From the NCBI GenBank assembly GCA_013398295.1, contig VZSF01006828.1, positions 753,253-817,252 of the forward strand: a stretch of 64,000 nt of DNA. Reading direction: 5' to 3'. The stretch is from Chionis minor. Lineage: Eukaryota > Chordata > Aves > Charadriiformes > Chionididae. The position numbers were made by a program, and so were the translations under genes. Under the pieces are notes generated by a model. The model did no database searches. It was not told where the DNA came from and was given only the letters and a program-made list of their open reading frames with translations. Each line of letters starts with the position of its first letter. Within the stretch, counting starts at the first letter, position 1. Of the stretch, positions 1-12,427 are shown in pieces.

Positions 1-1240
1 AGGCGAAGCACCAAGCCCTCCGTCTTTTATCCTCCAGGAATATCCAGGAGCTCAATCTGTCCACAGGCACAGCCTGCACTGAGGGGTGGTGTGGAAACTG
101 TTCACCACCAAAAGCCATCCTGGAGGACCCATCTCTGAGCCAAGATGTCTCCCACGTGCCCTCCTCCCACAGCTGGGAGAGAAGTCGCTGCAATTCCCCT
201 CTGTGGAGGAATAGATGCAATCCTTTCTCCTGCTAAGCATCAGCAGAGGTCTCCAAGGAAGCTGCTTTGATTTTCTTTGACCTCATTCTACCTAATCAGC
301 TAAAGCAACCTGCTGATGAAATGAAAGTGGGCCTGGCAGATAGGAAATGGGGCACTGGAAGTTAATTTTTTTAATATGCTTCAGGTTTTGCAGTATACTG
401 GATCCAAATTATGATATCTGCAAGTGGGTCAAACCTCCTCCCTCTAAAAGGAGCAGAAAAACACAGCAAGACTAAATTTCTGCTCGAATTTCCAGAACGG
501 TCAGGGTAAGCGTTTCCAGGGAGCAGCAAATACATGTGACATGGGTAGCTTCAGGAAGTACATGTGGGACAGGCTCTGACAAGGGACACTTGTCACATGA
601 GGATACAGATGGCACTTCTAAATGTCTACAGTGACTTCTACATGCGAATGCATCATCACTCACAGTGTAACCTATCCAACCATATGAGGAGCCAACATAT
701 GCCAGCCTACATATTGCAGGGCTTTTGAGGTTTTCCAGCTCTTCTGTTTGTCATCTCGGAGATGCTTTTTCTTAACCACTCCCCTGCTGGTCTCCCATAG
801 GGCTCCTTGACATCAGGACCTCCTGGAGGGCTGAGGTCCAGCCCAGAGCACTGCAGGGGCCTCAACCGCCCTAAGATGAGCCTTTCCACACGGAATTGCT
901 GGCATTTGCTGGTTATAGGTGTTGCAGACTCTCTGGGGAATAGATTGCCACTAGCGCTGGTGAGATGTTCACATACAAGTCTGCTAGATGAAAAGGACAG
1001 TTTGGGTGACAGGAATGGTAATTTGTCTCTGCTAGGAATAGGAAAGGCAGCATTTGGCACCCGGGTGTTTGTCCTTGTTTTCTTTTTAAAGAATTCTGGC
1101 CCTCCAAGTAGCTCTCCAGGTTTGTTTTCTCACCATCTGAAAAATGGAGCCCCGTGAAATGATACATAACAGACACCAAAACCAGAGCAAACCTGCAGCA
1201 GAATTGATGCCCTCCAAGCTTGGAGCAGATACCAGCAGGA
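1..1240. other. Unique sequence, no gene recognised
   Basis: I see no recognisable coding exon, RNA gene or repeat here. Overlapping open frames on both strands (up to about 117 codons between 707 and 1157) have no family motif and compete with each other, so I read them as chance. Base composition is ordinary for bird intergenic or intronic DNA. Confidence 0.5.
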
Positions 1241-1248
1241 CTTTCTGA

Positions 1249-1431
1249 GTGACTGCTGCGTTCATGTGGGAAGGCTTCTGCCTGACAAATGTGTTTGAAT
1301 TCTCTGAGTACATCAGGGCATTGCTAGATAAGTATGTAATAGAGGACATCATCTATCATGATTTCAGGGAAGCGTTTGACAGTGTGCCACAAAGGGAATA
1401 TGATTTACAAAGTAAGACAAAAATGGTATAA
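1249..1431 (+). pseudogene. Fossil CR1-like LINE reverse transcriptase fragment
   Basis: A 60-codon frame resembles the reverse transcriptase core of CR1/Jockey-type non-LTR retrotransposons. The residues CLTN (about 12-15) are followed by a spacer and then DIIYHDFREAFDSVPQ (about 34-49). This matches the usual order CLTN, then a short helix with (L/V)-D-(K/E), then (V/I)-Y-x-D-F-x-x-A-F-D-x-V-P-H. The Asp in HDF is at the catalytic position of RT motif A, and the terminal His of the motif is Gln here. The frame starts after a stop at about 1246 and ends at TAA 1429-1431. No continuation into the YxDD motif was found, and there is no CR1 3' tail nearby. In a functional element this domain copies RNA into DNA at the target site; here it is only a relic. 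A short host coding sequence is a less likely alternative. Confidence 0.62.
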
Positions 1432-4400
1432 GGAAACTATTGATACTACTTACAAATCAGATTGGCAGTTTGAGGGAGAGGATCGGGATGGGACCTAGAG
1501 CTGAAGCAGAAGGCTGGACCGAGGCTGGATTTCTCTGAATAACGCTCCAAATCTGATCATCCTGAGTACTTGGGACAAGGAGAAAAGAGAAAGCGTATGT
1601 GTAGAATCTGAGTAAGCTTGCCTGAAATGAGATTGCATTCCAATATTCAACAAGACAAAGGAGTAGGAGGCAAAAGCAGTCAGGAACGATACTCCACAAG
1701 CCATCAATGAAACCTAATTTGGAGGGCGACTCAGCACAGCAGACTCCCACAGGGCCCTGCACCACTCCACATCAGAGACGAGACTGCTCTGACCCTGCTG
1801 GGAGCAGGCTTATGAGTAAATATGAACAGAGTGAGTACATTACCTTTGCAAAATAATCTGGCACTGGAATACTGAAAGGTACATACGACAACCCTGTTCC
1901 AAACAGGCTTTGCCAAAGTATCTGGCCATCTCTGGCATGACCAGGCTGTCTGAAGGGTGACCTGGCTGCCCTGGGTGCACATTCCCTGGCACAGGACCAT
2001 TTTGCAAAAAACATCTGCCGTGAGCTGGTCCGCTCACAAAGTCCAGCTCAGCAGAGGGAGGTATCAGGCAAAAGATAAATCAGCGGGATTTAATCAGGCT
2101 ACCGATAGCGCTGTTTGGGGCAGAGAGATGTTTTTGTTATCAGGCAGAGGGATGTAAACACTTAAACCTAATAATCATCACACGACTTGTGCACACTAGT
2201 TCTGGTGCGCTGGGGTGAGCACGCCGTGCTCACCATCGCGGGCAAGATGTCCTGAGCCTCCGCCAGGGGCAGCAGCAGGGGAGCATCACCGAAGCTGCTT
2301 TGGGTGGAAGCAGCTGTCAGTTTGGTCCAGCGTGTTTCACAAAGAACCATTACTTGGAAGAGGGAGGTAGAGAGCTGCTGATATCCTAGGACCTTGAAGA
2401 CATGCAGTTGGGGAGTTATTTGCGGCTGCAGCTCAGGAAACCTGGGTCAGCTCCTCAGTCCTGCCTCCTGCATTGCCTTCATCTCCCTTGTCCATCAAGG
2501 CAAGATGCTCTCTGGAGCGGGACTGTCTCTTTCTGGGGGTTTGTGCAACGGTTTTACAAGTGGACTCCTGGCCCTTGTGGCTACTGGGATGCTACCAAGC
2601 GATGCCATCCCCATCAGGCTCTGGAAAGGTCCCTCCTGGCTCTCTTGCAGCTGGCTGGTCAGGAGCTATGCTCCTTGCTCCGTGCAGGCTCACGCTGATG
2701 CCTGGGTAGGTAGCAGATGTCAGACTGTACCAGCAGTGCACAGCCCAAAATGGCAGAGGGAAAGGCTCAACAAGAATTCCTCATTTTCACTCCTGCAAGG
2801 CTGAGGGTGCAAAGACTACAATTTGTGCTTGTTTTCTGTTTTTTTCCACTGCCTGATTATTGCCAAGTATTTCATATAGACACAGCAATTTAGTTAGATT
2901 GATGGCCCTTGTCTCCCTAGTGACAAATGCAATGCCTGCCAGACGCTTGGCTCTAAACTGTCTTTACAATCATTCCGCTTTTTTAAAAGTTTAAATGCCC
3001 ACAAGAGAAAAACTTAGTTTGTCATTTAGATTGGCCTTGGCTAAATTAGTTCATTCCTGAGCAACCATACAACACAAAATGAGTACGCTAGTCTGGGAGG
3101 CAAAGGGGCTTCTCATAAACAGCAGCTACAGAGTGGATTTAAATTCACATCAAGAAAAACCATTAGAGAAGAATCTGGGGCAGGAAGACAATGTTGGAAA
3201 GCAGATGTATGCCAGCAAGCATATCACAAGAGTCCAGGCTGCATCACAAGGACAGCAGAAGACAGAGGGTGGTATCAGTGAAGAAGGGAGGAAGGAAACC
3301 TGGGTCTTGCTGCAGTCACTGGGAGCAGTGTCACAGTGTCTCACCAAGGTGCTGCCTCAGCATCAGGGACTTGTGAAGCTGCACAGTTTGCAGAGGAACC
3401 TCCTCCTTGATTTAAGGGCACCAGCCTATAAACCACTTGTGGGAGCAGGAGCAGTGTCTGACCCCCTAGGCTGTATTAGGGATGTATGGGAAAAAGGAAT
3501 ACTGCTCTTGGTGCATGTAGGCTCAGCTGGATGCTCAAAGGACCTCCCTGCATACATCAGAAATGTTAACTGCCGGTGCCTTGCAAGCAATTGGATTTGA
3601 GATCCTTGATTTTATACTTACGGGTGAGTAAAAGCGCGGGCAGGGACCTGAGACTCATGGTAGGAAGTATTCCCACAGGTGCTTGACAGGGCCAGGTCTC
3701 AGGTTGGGAGCAGAGGTTACCGACACGACCAGTGCCAGGAGACTGGTCTGCACGTAGGTGCTCTTTGCTCCTCTGTCTTTGTGAGAGCACAGATGCCTGC
3801 CATAAACCTCCTGGGTGGTTTTTCCCTGCATTCTGCCCTCCGTGGGGCTCTCATCTCCCTCCTGCTATGGATGCAGGTGGGTAGTATGTGTATATACATG
3901 TACGTATATACATGGAGCATCTTCTGCCTGGGCTTTGCTGGCTAAGAAGATCATGCAAGTGGAGTGATTCTCACTTGAAATCTGGCATTTCAGGCCAGTT
4001 TCTACCCCCTGAGAATGGCTCTTCTGAAGTGAATGAGCTGGTTTTGGTCAAGCCCTTGGGGAGTGGGAACAAAGTCTATGCTTTAAATAAAAACAAAACT
4101 AGAAGATTCCCCAGGAGGGCTGAAAATATTACTTGGAAAAGCATCCTAACCTGTCAACTTCCGATTCCCTTTACTTTCATGCAACTTTAAAAAAAACCCA
4201 GCCGTACGTACTCAAAAATACACTTCAAGAATTAATCTCTTCTTAGCTGACACTTTAAATGTCAACTCTGAGCCTGGAGTAAATTTTCACAGGCAAGTTA
4301 TAAAGCTCTGGAAACAGGATTTAATAATGGTAATGCTGACAAAGCCTCAGCCGCGGCAAAGCTAGTAGGTGCCTCTGTGTATACCCACCAGACAGCTGGG

Positions 4401-5949
4401 CTGAAAAACAGATAGGGGGAGAGCTAATTTATTGCTATTAGCTAGATGCACTTCTGGAAGTTTCATAATTTGGAGACCTTCTTTTTCAGACTGGCAGAAG
4501 TCTGGATCTAGAGACAGATTAATGATTCTAATTTCTCCACCTGTGTTATTTTATCAGGCTCACTATAGCAAACTGGTATTGTTGTTAATGGGCCCTGCAT
4601 ACCTATTTCTCTATGTGCTGCACGCAGAATGTGCTCCAGAGTGCCCATCAAAATAACTCGGTTAAAAATACTGAAGCTGAGCCTGCTGTGCCTGTTAGTA
4701 GAGCTGAAATGAAAAATATCTGGCAGGAACTGAGTCTGGAGCAAACAAGAATTTACTTAGACTAGGGGAGAAAGTACGCTCTGATTTAGCGTTCAGCTCG
4801 GGTGCATGTTTTATGCATGTGCATATAGAAGGGGAAAATTCATCGATTTGCTTCAGAGCTAGTTTATGTCTTGATGGAGCAAAGCATGTAAGTGCCTGCT
4901 TAAGTCTATTCCTGTTCAATAAAGTGTTTAAGCAGCTGCCTATGTCCCACTGATACTAATATAAGATTTAAGTGTCTGCTTAGACTGAAATGTTCTCAGA
5001 AGCTTTGTTGTATTGAGCCCTGATGCATGCTGCGGTATGCTGGCCATGCTGACTAAGGATGCAGAAATGAAGACCAGAGCGGTTATTACCTTGTCACCAC
5101 GTGATGGCTCATTCAGATTTTCTCCAGATGAAGCTGGGGACGCACTTTGAGTGTTATCAGCACACATAAGCAGGGATTTATTTTTAAATCTTTCACAAGT
5201 TCTGAATCATGTGAGTAGTTCATCCCCAGAACTGTAGCAGAAATTTGCAGGGTCAAGACTGGTATAGGAATGCTCCCTATGGGCGTGACAAAGCTGGCAC
5301 CAGCCCCTCTGAGGTTATCCAAACCCTTCCTCCTCTCTTTTGCTTTTTTCCCTCTCCTCGAGAATGATCTGGGAAGGGATTTTTCTCGGAGTTACTTGAT
5401 ATTCAGAATGATTCTAGCATCGCATTACTGTGCTTCAGGCAGTGCCACAGGGGTGGGGAGAGAAGGGGATGCATGGGCCAGTCCTGCTTGGGATTGTAAC
5501 GCACCACGGTGTGATGTAACCAAGGGCTGGTAGCCAGGGAATCCCTAAAAATATGTGTCATGATATTTGTGAAACTGTCTTCTTTGGGAAGGAGGCCGTG
5601 GCAAGCCCTGGGACAACCTGCGATCCCACAACCAACAGTCTGCTGGCAGCGTCAGGGAATTTGTGCAAAATGATCTATCCCCCCAAAAAACAGGCGCAGT
5701 GATCATTTTGAGGATCATAGTCACCTACTAATCTTGCTTGCAATGTCTGTGAAGGAAAACTGGCTGTTTTTTCAATGTTGAGTTCACTTTTCTAGCTCAG
5801 ATGGGACATTCAGGCTTCAGTCCCTCTTAGGGCATATCAGAGAGGTTATCCTCAGCCTTATTTCTCGGTTTATCCCTAGAAATAGGCAGCTTAGCAGAAG
5901 CAGCCGCTCTCAGGGTCTGACCTGCATGCTGATGGAAGTAGAAAGCCTA
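1432..5949. other. Unique sequence with unsupported open frames
   Basis: No family is recognised. The longest frame runs from 3079 to 3600 on the plus strand (173 codons), begins at an ATG and ends at TGA. It has no signal peptide, domain motif or splice context I can identify, and a frame of this length is about what chance gives once in 64 kb. A 136-codon plus-strand frame (2394-2804) is likewise unsupported. A short TATATACATG-type microsatellite lies at 3889-3915. The rest is AT-leaning single-copy DNA. Confidence 0.45.
3889..3915. repeat. Short (TATACATG)-like microsatellite
   Basis: Imperfect alternation of TATA and CATG/CGTA steps gives a small palindromic-looking tract. It is a simple-sequence repeat with no assigned function. 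Confidence 0.5.
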
Positions 5950-6129
5950 GAACTTGCCATGGGAAGTTGTGGCTGCCCCATCCCTGGAAGTGTTCAAGGC
6001 CAGGTTGGATGAGGCTTTGAGTAACCTGGTCTAGTGGGAGGTGTCCTTGCCCAGGGCAGGGGGGCTGGAACTAGATGATTTTTAAGGTCCCTTCCAATCT
6101 AAACCATTCTGTGATTCTATGATTCTATA
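5950..6129 (+). mobile_element. CR1 LINE, 5'-truncated 3' end
   Basis: This is the classic avian CR1 3' segment on the plus strand. It begins inside the terminal ORF2/3'UTR region, contains the diagnostic phrase CATCCCTGGAAGTGTTCAAG and the later GGAACTAGATGAT and AAGGTCCCTTCCAA blocks, and ends in the 8-bp terminal repeat ATTCTGTG-ATTCTATG-ATTCTATA. CR1 elements transpose by target-primed reverse transcription and are usually 5' truncated, as here (about 180 bp). It has no coding capacity. It is the clearest single indicator that the DNA is avian. Confidence 0.93.
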
Positions 6130-7766
6130 ACTGATGATGAAACCTTGTTGCTTTTCCAAGCTTGTAACAGCTTTGGGAAGGGTTCTTATTTTTGCTTTCT
6201 CCCATGCAATCAGCGCCGAGATTAAAATTTACTGTCGCTGCTATTTCCAGAGAAGAGTTGGGAGCTGAGCTGAGGTTTCCTTTTTTTCAAGAGGTTTTTA
6301 GTGTTGATAGTGTGGAAGAGTCATCTGTGACAATTTTGTTTTTTCTGTCAGTGCAGCTTCCCACATGGGATTTATTTTTATGGCCAGAATATTTCTTTTT
6401 TTCAATTCCATTTTCATTTAGGAAAGTAGCTTCTGTGGGTTGTCCCCACACAGACATTTTTATACACTCTAGAAAGCTGAGTTGCTTTGCTGATTCTGGA
6501 AATAAATTGCCATCTTCTATGCATTGCAATCAGATTATTTTAAATCCATATTAGTGTTGCGGATTTCAGTGGGAAATTTGCCTTGGTCATTGCCAATGTC
6601 AGTCTCTACAGAGATTTGAGTTGCACACGACAATGAGGTTTTTTTCTGAGGTGTGATATCTATGGATTACTTGACCATGAAGTTAATTTATCAGATAAAA
6701 CATCATCGTCTCTTCTCTTCTTTCTGGTCGTCTTTCTTCCTCGTGCTTTTTGCTCATTTTCAATGTCTCATGTTAAAATTGTAGATAACTTGTGGCAAGG
6801 ATCATCATGTTTTATTAGCAATATTGCAAGCCAGTTTTGAGTAGAATTTATGTACAAATGTAAATCTTTACATTTTAGGGAATGGAATAGCTGTCTAATA
6901 GCAACTGTAAGCTTTCAGCTGTCGAGGGGCTCATTAGTCTTCTGTGCGTCCCTGGAGTCAAATTAAATGGTGAACACCAGTGAGCCCTTATATCACACAA
7001 CAAAGCTTTCCACAGGGCATGGGATTATGCAGTACCATATATAGCACCAAGCCTCTGGTGTGGATTTTGCAATGTCTGCCATTATATTTCAGATACCAAG
7101 CAAATAAAAACATGTATTTCCATAGAAACTGTCATGTGTTGCCGAATACTGCCCTTAAGTATGTAAATATCTCTTCTAGTATAGTTAAGTGAGGCTGCTA
7201 CTATTTTATAAAGAAGAATTTGGTGCCGTATGCTGATACATAAACACTGATCAATTACAGATATCACAATATCTGTATTTCACCTATTATTTGTACCTTT
7301 GCAGGGTGCACGACAACTTCTGCACAACACGAGTTAGTGACCATCCATGGCGTGGGGCTGGCTGGACCCCAGGACCCAGACTAAAGGATTGCCAGGGAAG
7401 GGGCACAGATCTGACACAGCCACAGTCCCACGGGCACCTTGAGGAACCTGGGTTGCTTAAAATTAAAGATTTAAAAAGGGATATCATTGCACAGCTGCTA
7501 ATAGTCTCGGGATTAAACAGCTAATATGAGAAAAGCAGAGGGACTAGTAGTGCCTGCCGTAATGTAATCTGTTGTCTCAGTTATTCCCAGGCAGATCTCT
7601 AATTTTAAATCATCGTCACATATTTTCTTTCCCCTCATAGAGCAAGTGCAATTGCCATGTGCCCCCTCTGAAACCTTGCAGGTGCAAATGGGAGACTAAT
7701 GTATTTTTCTTCCCACGAGCAAAGTAATTCAGGCTTAACCAAAATGAGAATAATAAGCATTAGATG

Positions 7767-7874
7767 AAACAATTAAAGAAAGAAATTGTTTGAGTACACC
7801 TGAAACTCTTTGTTTGGCTTGGAATGAAAAGCTCTGATTCACTGTAAACAATTTAATGATTTTCTTTCATTAAA
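7767..7874. promoter_or_regulatory. Possible regulatory block with paired AT-rich inverted repeats
   Basis: AAACAATT at 7767-7774 is mirrored by AATTGTTT at 7784-7791, and another AAACAATTT follows at about 7847. TTTAATGA at 7852-7859 is mirrored by TCATTAAA at 7867-7874. AACAAT is compatible with SOX-type HMG sites and TTAATGA with homeodomain sites. Arms of 8 bp are common by chance in 64 kb, so only the clustering is suggestive. Confidence 0.15.
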
Positions 7875-8695
7875 GATTCAGGTCAGATTTTAAAAGAAAA
7901 AAGCTATTCTTTCAAATTAGAGTCTGATAGCAGTCAGAAAGTTTTGAGAAAAAATGTTTTACATTTACAAAAACTTTCTATTTTTAAAGTTGAAAAAATG
8001 CCATATTTTGCCCTATCTTACTTCCCCCCTGTTCTTTTCAGCTGGAAGTTTCACATTCATTGTTTTTTCCCTCTAAAATGCACCTTGTGCAGATATTTTA
8101 ATAGTTATTTCAACGAGTGAGATCATTATCCAAAAAATAACCTTTGCTGCATGCAAAATGCTAAAATGCTAGCAAAACCCAGAAGGAAGCATGGCAATCG
8201 TTTTCAGGTTTCACTTACAATCAACAAACTCTCCATAGACAGGGAGGGTATTTCAGTGTTTTTTTGCTTCCCGATCTTTATTACATCAAAAGAATCCGCC
8301 ATGGGTGGATGCTGCTCCTTAATGATCATAATGGTATTTCTAAAGATTTAATCATCAAGTCGACTGGGAACAAAATAAGGATAGAAGAAAATGATATGCT
8401 GTTTATTGAAGAACATGCAGTCTTGGCTTTAGGAATTCATATACAATTTGGGCTAAGTTTACTTACTCATTTCTAAAAAATTACTTCTGTTTTGAATCGA
8501 TGTTGGGGTTAAAAACCTTGTTTTTTTAAGTATGTTTCAGTTACAAAATCTCCCGTTTGAAGGCAATGTTAATAATTGATGACAGTGAACAAGCACAGCA
8601 TATGAAAGCGCTCCTTCAAATTACAGCTTGAAAGTAACAGTCTTTTAATGCACCCCTATTCACACCACTGTATCACTTTTGGGCGTTCAAAGTCA

Positions 8696-8700
8696 GGGAA
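8696..8700. repeat. Left target-site duplication of the solo LTR
   Basis: GGGAA abuts the TGTCCTGG end. The right copy, GGGTA at 9486-9490, differs at one base. A 5-bp duplication suits ERVL-class integrases. Confidence 0.65.
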
Positions 8701-9043
8701 TGTCCTGGTTTGAGGTAAAACAGGACCAATTTTGTTCGGTAACTCTGCTTTCTAACTAGGCCTCTTCTAACTGCTGAAATTAACAGCATATTGTGCAGAA
8801 AACTGCTCTTTCCCAGAGTGGTAAGACCCATGTTTATAGCTGATGCTAAGGCACAGTACGCAGAGAGGCCCTTGCTTAGACTTACTGCGATAACGACCAA
8901 GGCCAGACACCTTGTTATTTGCCCTGTGGGAGGGCTGGAAGCAGAGAGGCGTAGAGGGGTCCCATCTGTGGGGAGGAGCAGGCAGGACAGGTGACCCAAA
9001 ACTGACCAAACAGTGTATTCCATCCCATCTGCATCATGCTCAG

Positions 9044-9050
9044 TATAAAA
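9044..9050 (+). promoter_or_regulatory. LTR TATA box
   Basis: TATAAAA lies in the expected U3 position of the solo LTR, about 345 bp from its 5' end and just upstream of the presumed R start. It is intact in sequence; activity is unknown. Confidence 0.6.
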
Positions 9051-9388
9051 GCTGAGGGATCAAAGGCTCAGCATCCATTGTTTCAGTTGTTCCGGTTTTA
9101 TCCGTTTTCTGTTTTACGGCTTCACCTTCTTCTCCGACTTGCTTGGGCTTTTGCTCTTGCTGGGACTCTTGCTTTCCTTCTTCAATGGCCAGCATCCGAG
9201 GAGGACTCCATCGGTTCGTCTGCCTTTGATCCCAACCGGTGTGTTACTGGATCCAGTTCCCTTCCGTCGCTGAGTCCAGTCTGGGACTTCCCCAGTGCCT
9301 GCTGGTGACGTGATTGTCATCCTGGGAGCTTGATACGGTTTTGTATATATTTCACTATTTTCTTTTGTTATTTTATTCTTTATATTTC

Positions 9389-9394
9389 ATTAAA
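9389..9394 (+). terminator. LTR polyadenylation signal
   Basis: ATTAAA sits about 95 bp before the end of the LTR, between T-rich segments and ahead of a pyrimidine-rich tract. This is the usual place for retroviral 3' end formation. Confidence 0.5.
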
Positions 9395-9490
9395 ATAGTT
9401 TAGTTCTTACTAAACTAGTCTCTCTTCTTCTCTCTCTCCTCTGTCGCTCGGCTTGCTTGGGCCGATCCGGCCCAAACCCACGACAGGGTA

Positions 9491-12427
9491 TCACTCCTTT
9501 ACCTTCTCTAGAATATTGAAATATTTAACGAATCCCTTACATGAATGCTTAGAAAACAAAGCCTCAGCGGGCAGACTGGCTGCTGGATCTTTATGTGCCA
9601 TTTTTCATGTTCTGACTTTTATTAACTACTATAAAATCAAGTCCTTCAGGTCCAGCCATACAGAGTATCTTCCAGGGCAGCTGGGTTTGCTCTCAGATGT
9701 AAATACTCCTGCAAGAGGCTCTGCGGCACGCTAAAACTGAAAAAATCAATATGTATTCTAATAGACAGGAACAAATTGGGTCTTAAAGTGTAAATAGGGC
9801 TGTGTGAAATACAATAAAGTAAATTTAGCTAGTGAACTGTATTAACTGCAGTGATTATTCTGCATTCGGGGAGGATAATTTATGTAATGATCGTCTGTGC
9901 TGTTGGACTTTCCACCATAGATCTTGAAGGTCATTGGCTGAGCTGGGACCTGAACCTTTCCAAAGGTAAAGAAAATCTTTTCAATTAGATTAAACCTCAT
10001 TATTATTTTCCAGGTGGTCTCACCTCCATTACACAGCTGACTTCTGGAAACAGTGTGGGATGGTATCCTGAAGGCTGGAAGCACACCCGGCAGCGCGCGG
10101 CGTTTGCATGGTCCCTCGGGCCAGCAGCCCCCTCGCAGCACAGGAGCTACAGCTACTGAATCACCAAACCACGATTTATTGACTTCCTCAGCTCAGGGCT
10201 GGTTTTCTCCACGGCACGCAGAGGAGGAGAAAGTTTGGGAAACGTGGCTCCCTTCCTCTAGGCTGTACTTGCAAAAGAAGGCTGTGATTTTATGCTGGTA
10301 AGTAATGAGCTAATAACATTTGCAAAGTAGTGTGTTTCTGCCTTAGAAATGCTCTTTTAAAGAAGAGGGGCTTTGGATGAAGTTTTTGAAATCTGAAGTG
10401 AATCATGTTGACTTACTCATTTCTCTGTTGTGTCAAAATACTTTGTTTCATAACAGCTTGAAGCTATTTCACCTGGACTTTGATATAGGAGAATATTAGC
10501 TGTAATAATAGGATAAGTACTAGACTATAGCTGTTTTCATGTTATTGAAACAAAACTTAGCGCTGTATCAGAGCTACATGATCCACTATTAGTGAAAAGA
10601 AACACTCTCATGTTCCCCAACCAAATAAAAACAAAAAACATGTTTACAGGAAAATTCTGGGGTTTGGGTTTTTTTCTATTTAGAATGAAAACAAACCTCA
10701 GGATTGTCTTCAGAGCTAAAAGCTCCCGCGTCTCCCGTGATTGCCATGTGCACAGGTTCAGCTGCTGAAGACATGCTAGATGAAACCTTCAAATGCAGAG
10801 CATCTTGCCAAGCCCCAGCACCAGCATCTCATCTAAAGGTGGCCTTCGGGGTCCTTCGCCCACAATTTAATCTGGTTAGTGCTCTTCATTAATTTATAGT
10901 ATTCGCTATCACTTCTCCTTGACTATGATTGACATATAACACAAGGAAAATGTTGGTAGAGAAAAACCTTATTGTATTAAGGAATTAACGTTTTTGTTAC
11001 CAGTACAGGTGGTACGGGTAGATACCCCATTGATTTGAAAATAATAAATATCAGTAGAGGTAGAGGGAGGAACTGTGCCTCATAAAATAAGCAAATAAAG
11101 AAAATTAGACAAAGTCAATGGCCCTTGAAAGGAAAAGGCAGGTCCACTCTCCCTGCAAATGGTCCTGGGAATGATCCCAGGGGTTTTCAAAAAAAGATGC
11201 CCTCACTGCTGCAAGTGCAATATGGCGTAAGCAGCTTGTTGATCTTTAAAATATTTTAATAAAAATCATTTGGTCAAATAATACTCCTGAAATTATCCTG
11301 CTAATAGTTAAGACCTGAGCCAATTTCTATCTGTAAATTACATATATTGTGTGAGTAAGGTCTTTTTTGTTTTGGAATGGTCTTCTAGCATTAGTGCTTC
11401 ACAAAATAAGGACAACTAAAGGGATTTCTAATTGATACATCTGACTGCATTTTAGGCATCGACATTGGACTCATTAAAATCCAGCATGACCAATGCCTTT
11501 CAGTTGATTTTGATGTAAGAACACTCAACAAAGCTGTTTCAGTTGCCAGCTCTATAATACCATCCGGGCAACCAGTCCCGTTGCATTTCTGTAATTTCCA
11601 CTTTTTTGCCTATTCTGCTGTTCAACCTTACCATATTACAGTGTTAGTTAGATGTGTTTTCTTATGAGAAGAAGAAGTTACGCAGGGTCATATTCTTGTC
11701 TGGTGGGAGGTGGCATCGCTCCAATGAAACTGCTGGTGAGAGTCTGATCCAAAGAGGTTTCGTGATGCACTTTATATGCACTGCATTTCTGCATGTTTGT
11801 ACCTCGGTGTCTGTTAAGAAACCTGGTGGGGTCTTTGAAGGGTGGAAACAGGGTCACTAATGAAAAGCATGGAGAGAGTCAATGAAGCATATGAAATTTT
11901 TTGGGGAAAATACCTAGGGAATTCCCTGCTGGCAGGTAGGTAGCTGGAAGAGTTCAGTTTCTATTAACAGTATGCTCCCTAATTCTCCCAAACTCTAACA
12001 TATTGATTATCTGTGTCTTAAAGTGCTAATCTTCAGCCGAAAATAATTTTTAGTAGATCTGTCTGTAATGGTCTTCCTGCATGGGATGAACTTGGCCTGG
12101 ACCACAGATGTAAAGAATAACAACAAAGTTCTTTCTACCTAGGGGTAAAAATTAAGTTAATATGGTCTAACAATAATGTCCTTGCTTCAGCTGTTGTGTT
12201 TCACCATAGTATTGCCAGGCAAGGTGACATCTGACCCCAGGGACCTGGGTTCACAAACCAACATGGCATGTACGGGACCCAATGACCTGGGGGTTCTTTT
12301 ATTCCTTTTAAAATAAGAGCAAGAACAAATATTTCTTTTCCACATATTTTCCCCAGTTAAAATGTTAACTCAAATCTGCATTTTTTAAATCATATTTTGC
12401 ATTCCCTCAAAGCCTGAGTGCCCTCAC
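9491..12427. other. Unique AT-leaning sequence
   Basis: No gene or repeat family is recognised. Open frames (about 60-100 codons) lack motifs. Stretches such as 10300-10680 and 11220-11660 are AT-rich with several TTAAT/ATTTA runs, but no structure could be tied to a feature. Confidence 0.45.

Larger units (their letters stand above)
6130..8700. other. AT-rich unique sequence
   Basis: No exon or repeat family is recognised. The DNA is AT-rich with many T-rich runs, and the longest open frame is 120 codons (6192-6554, plus strand), with no motif. Two short inverted repeats lie at 7767-7791 and 7852-7874 within a stretch that looks like possible conserved non-coding DNA. Conservation cannot be judged from one sequence. 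Confidence 0.45.
8701..9485 (+). mobile_element. Solo LTR of an endogenous retrovirus (avian ERVL-like)
   Basis: A 785-bp element begins TGTCCTGGTTT and ends CCCACGACA, giving the TG...CA termini of a retroviral LTR. Its ends and internal U3 blocks (for example GCATCATGCTCAGTATAAAA) match the widespread bird LTR type with TGTCCTGGTTT and CCACGACA ends. It is flanked by GGGAA (8696-8700) and GGGTA (9486-9490), a 5-bp target-site duplication with one mismatch; 5 bp is typical of ERVL. A TATAAAA box lies at 9044-9050 and an ATTAAA polyadenylation signal at 9389-9394, so U3, R and U5 can be placed. There is no internal gag/pol/env sequence and no second LTR, so this is a recombination-derived solo LTR. 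Short open frames inside it are incidental. It could act as a promoter or poly(A) site for nearby DNA. Confidence 0.9.

Noticed and set aside
3079..3600. 173-codon plus-strand open frame with a reasonable amino-acid mix
   Set aside because: A frame of this length is expected about once by chance in 64 kb at this base composition, by a rough estimate from stop-codon frequency. No family motif, signal peptide or splice context was seen.
9036..9308. 90-codon frame inside the LTR
   Set aside because: It lies in the R/U5 part of a solo LTR, which is non-coding; no retroviral gene is present.
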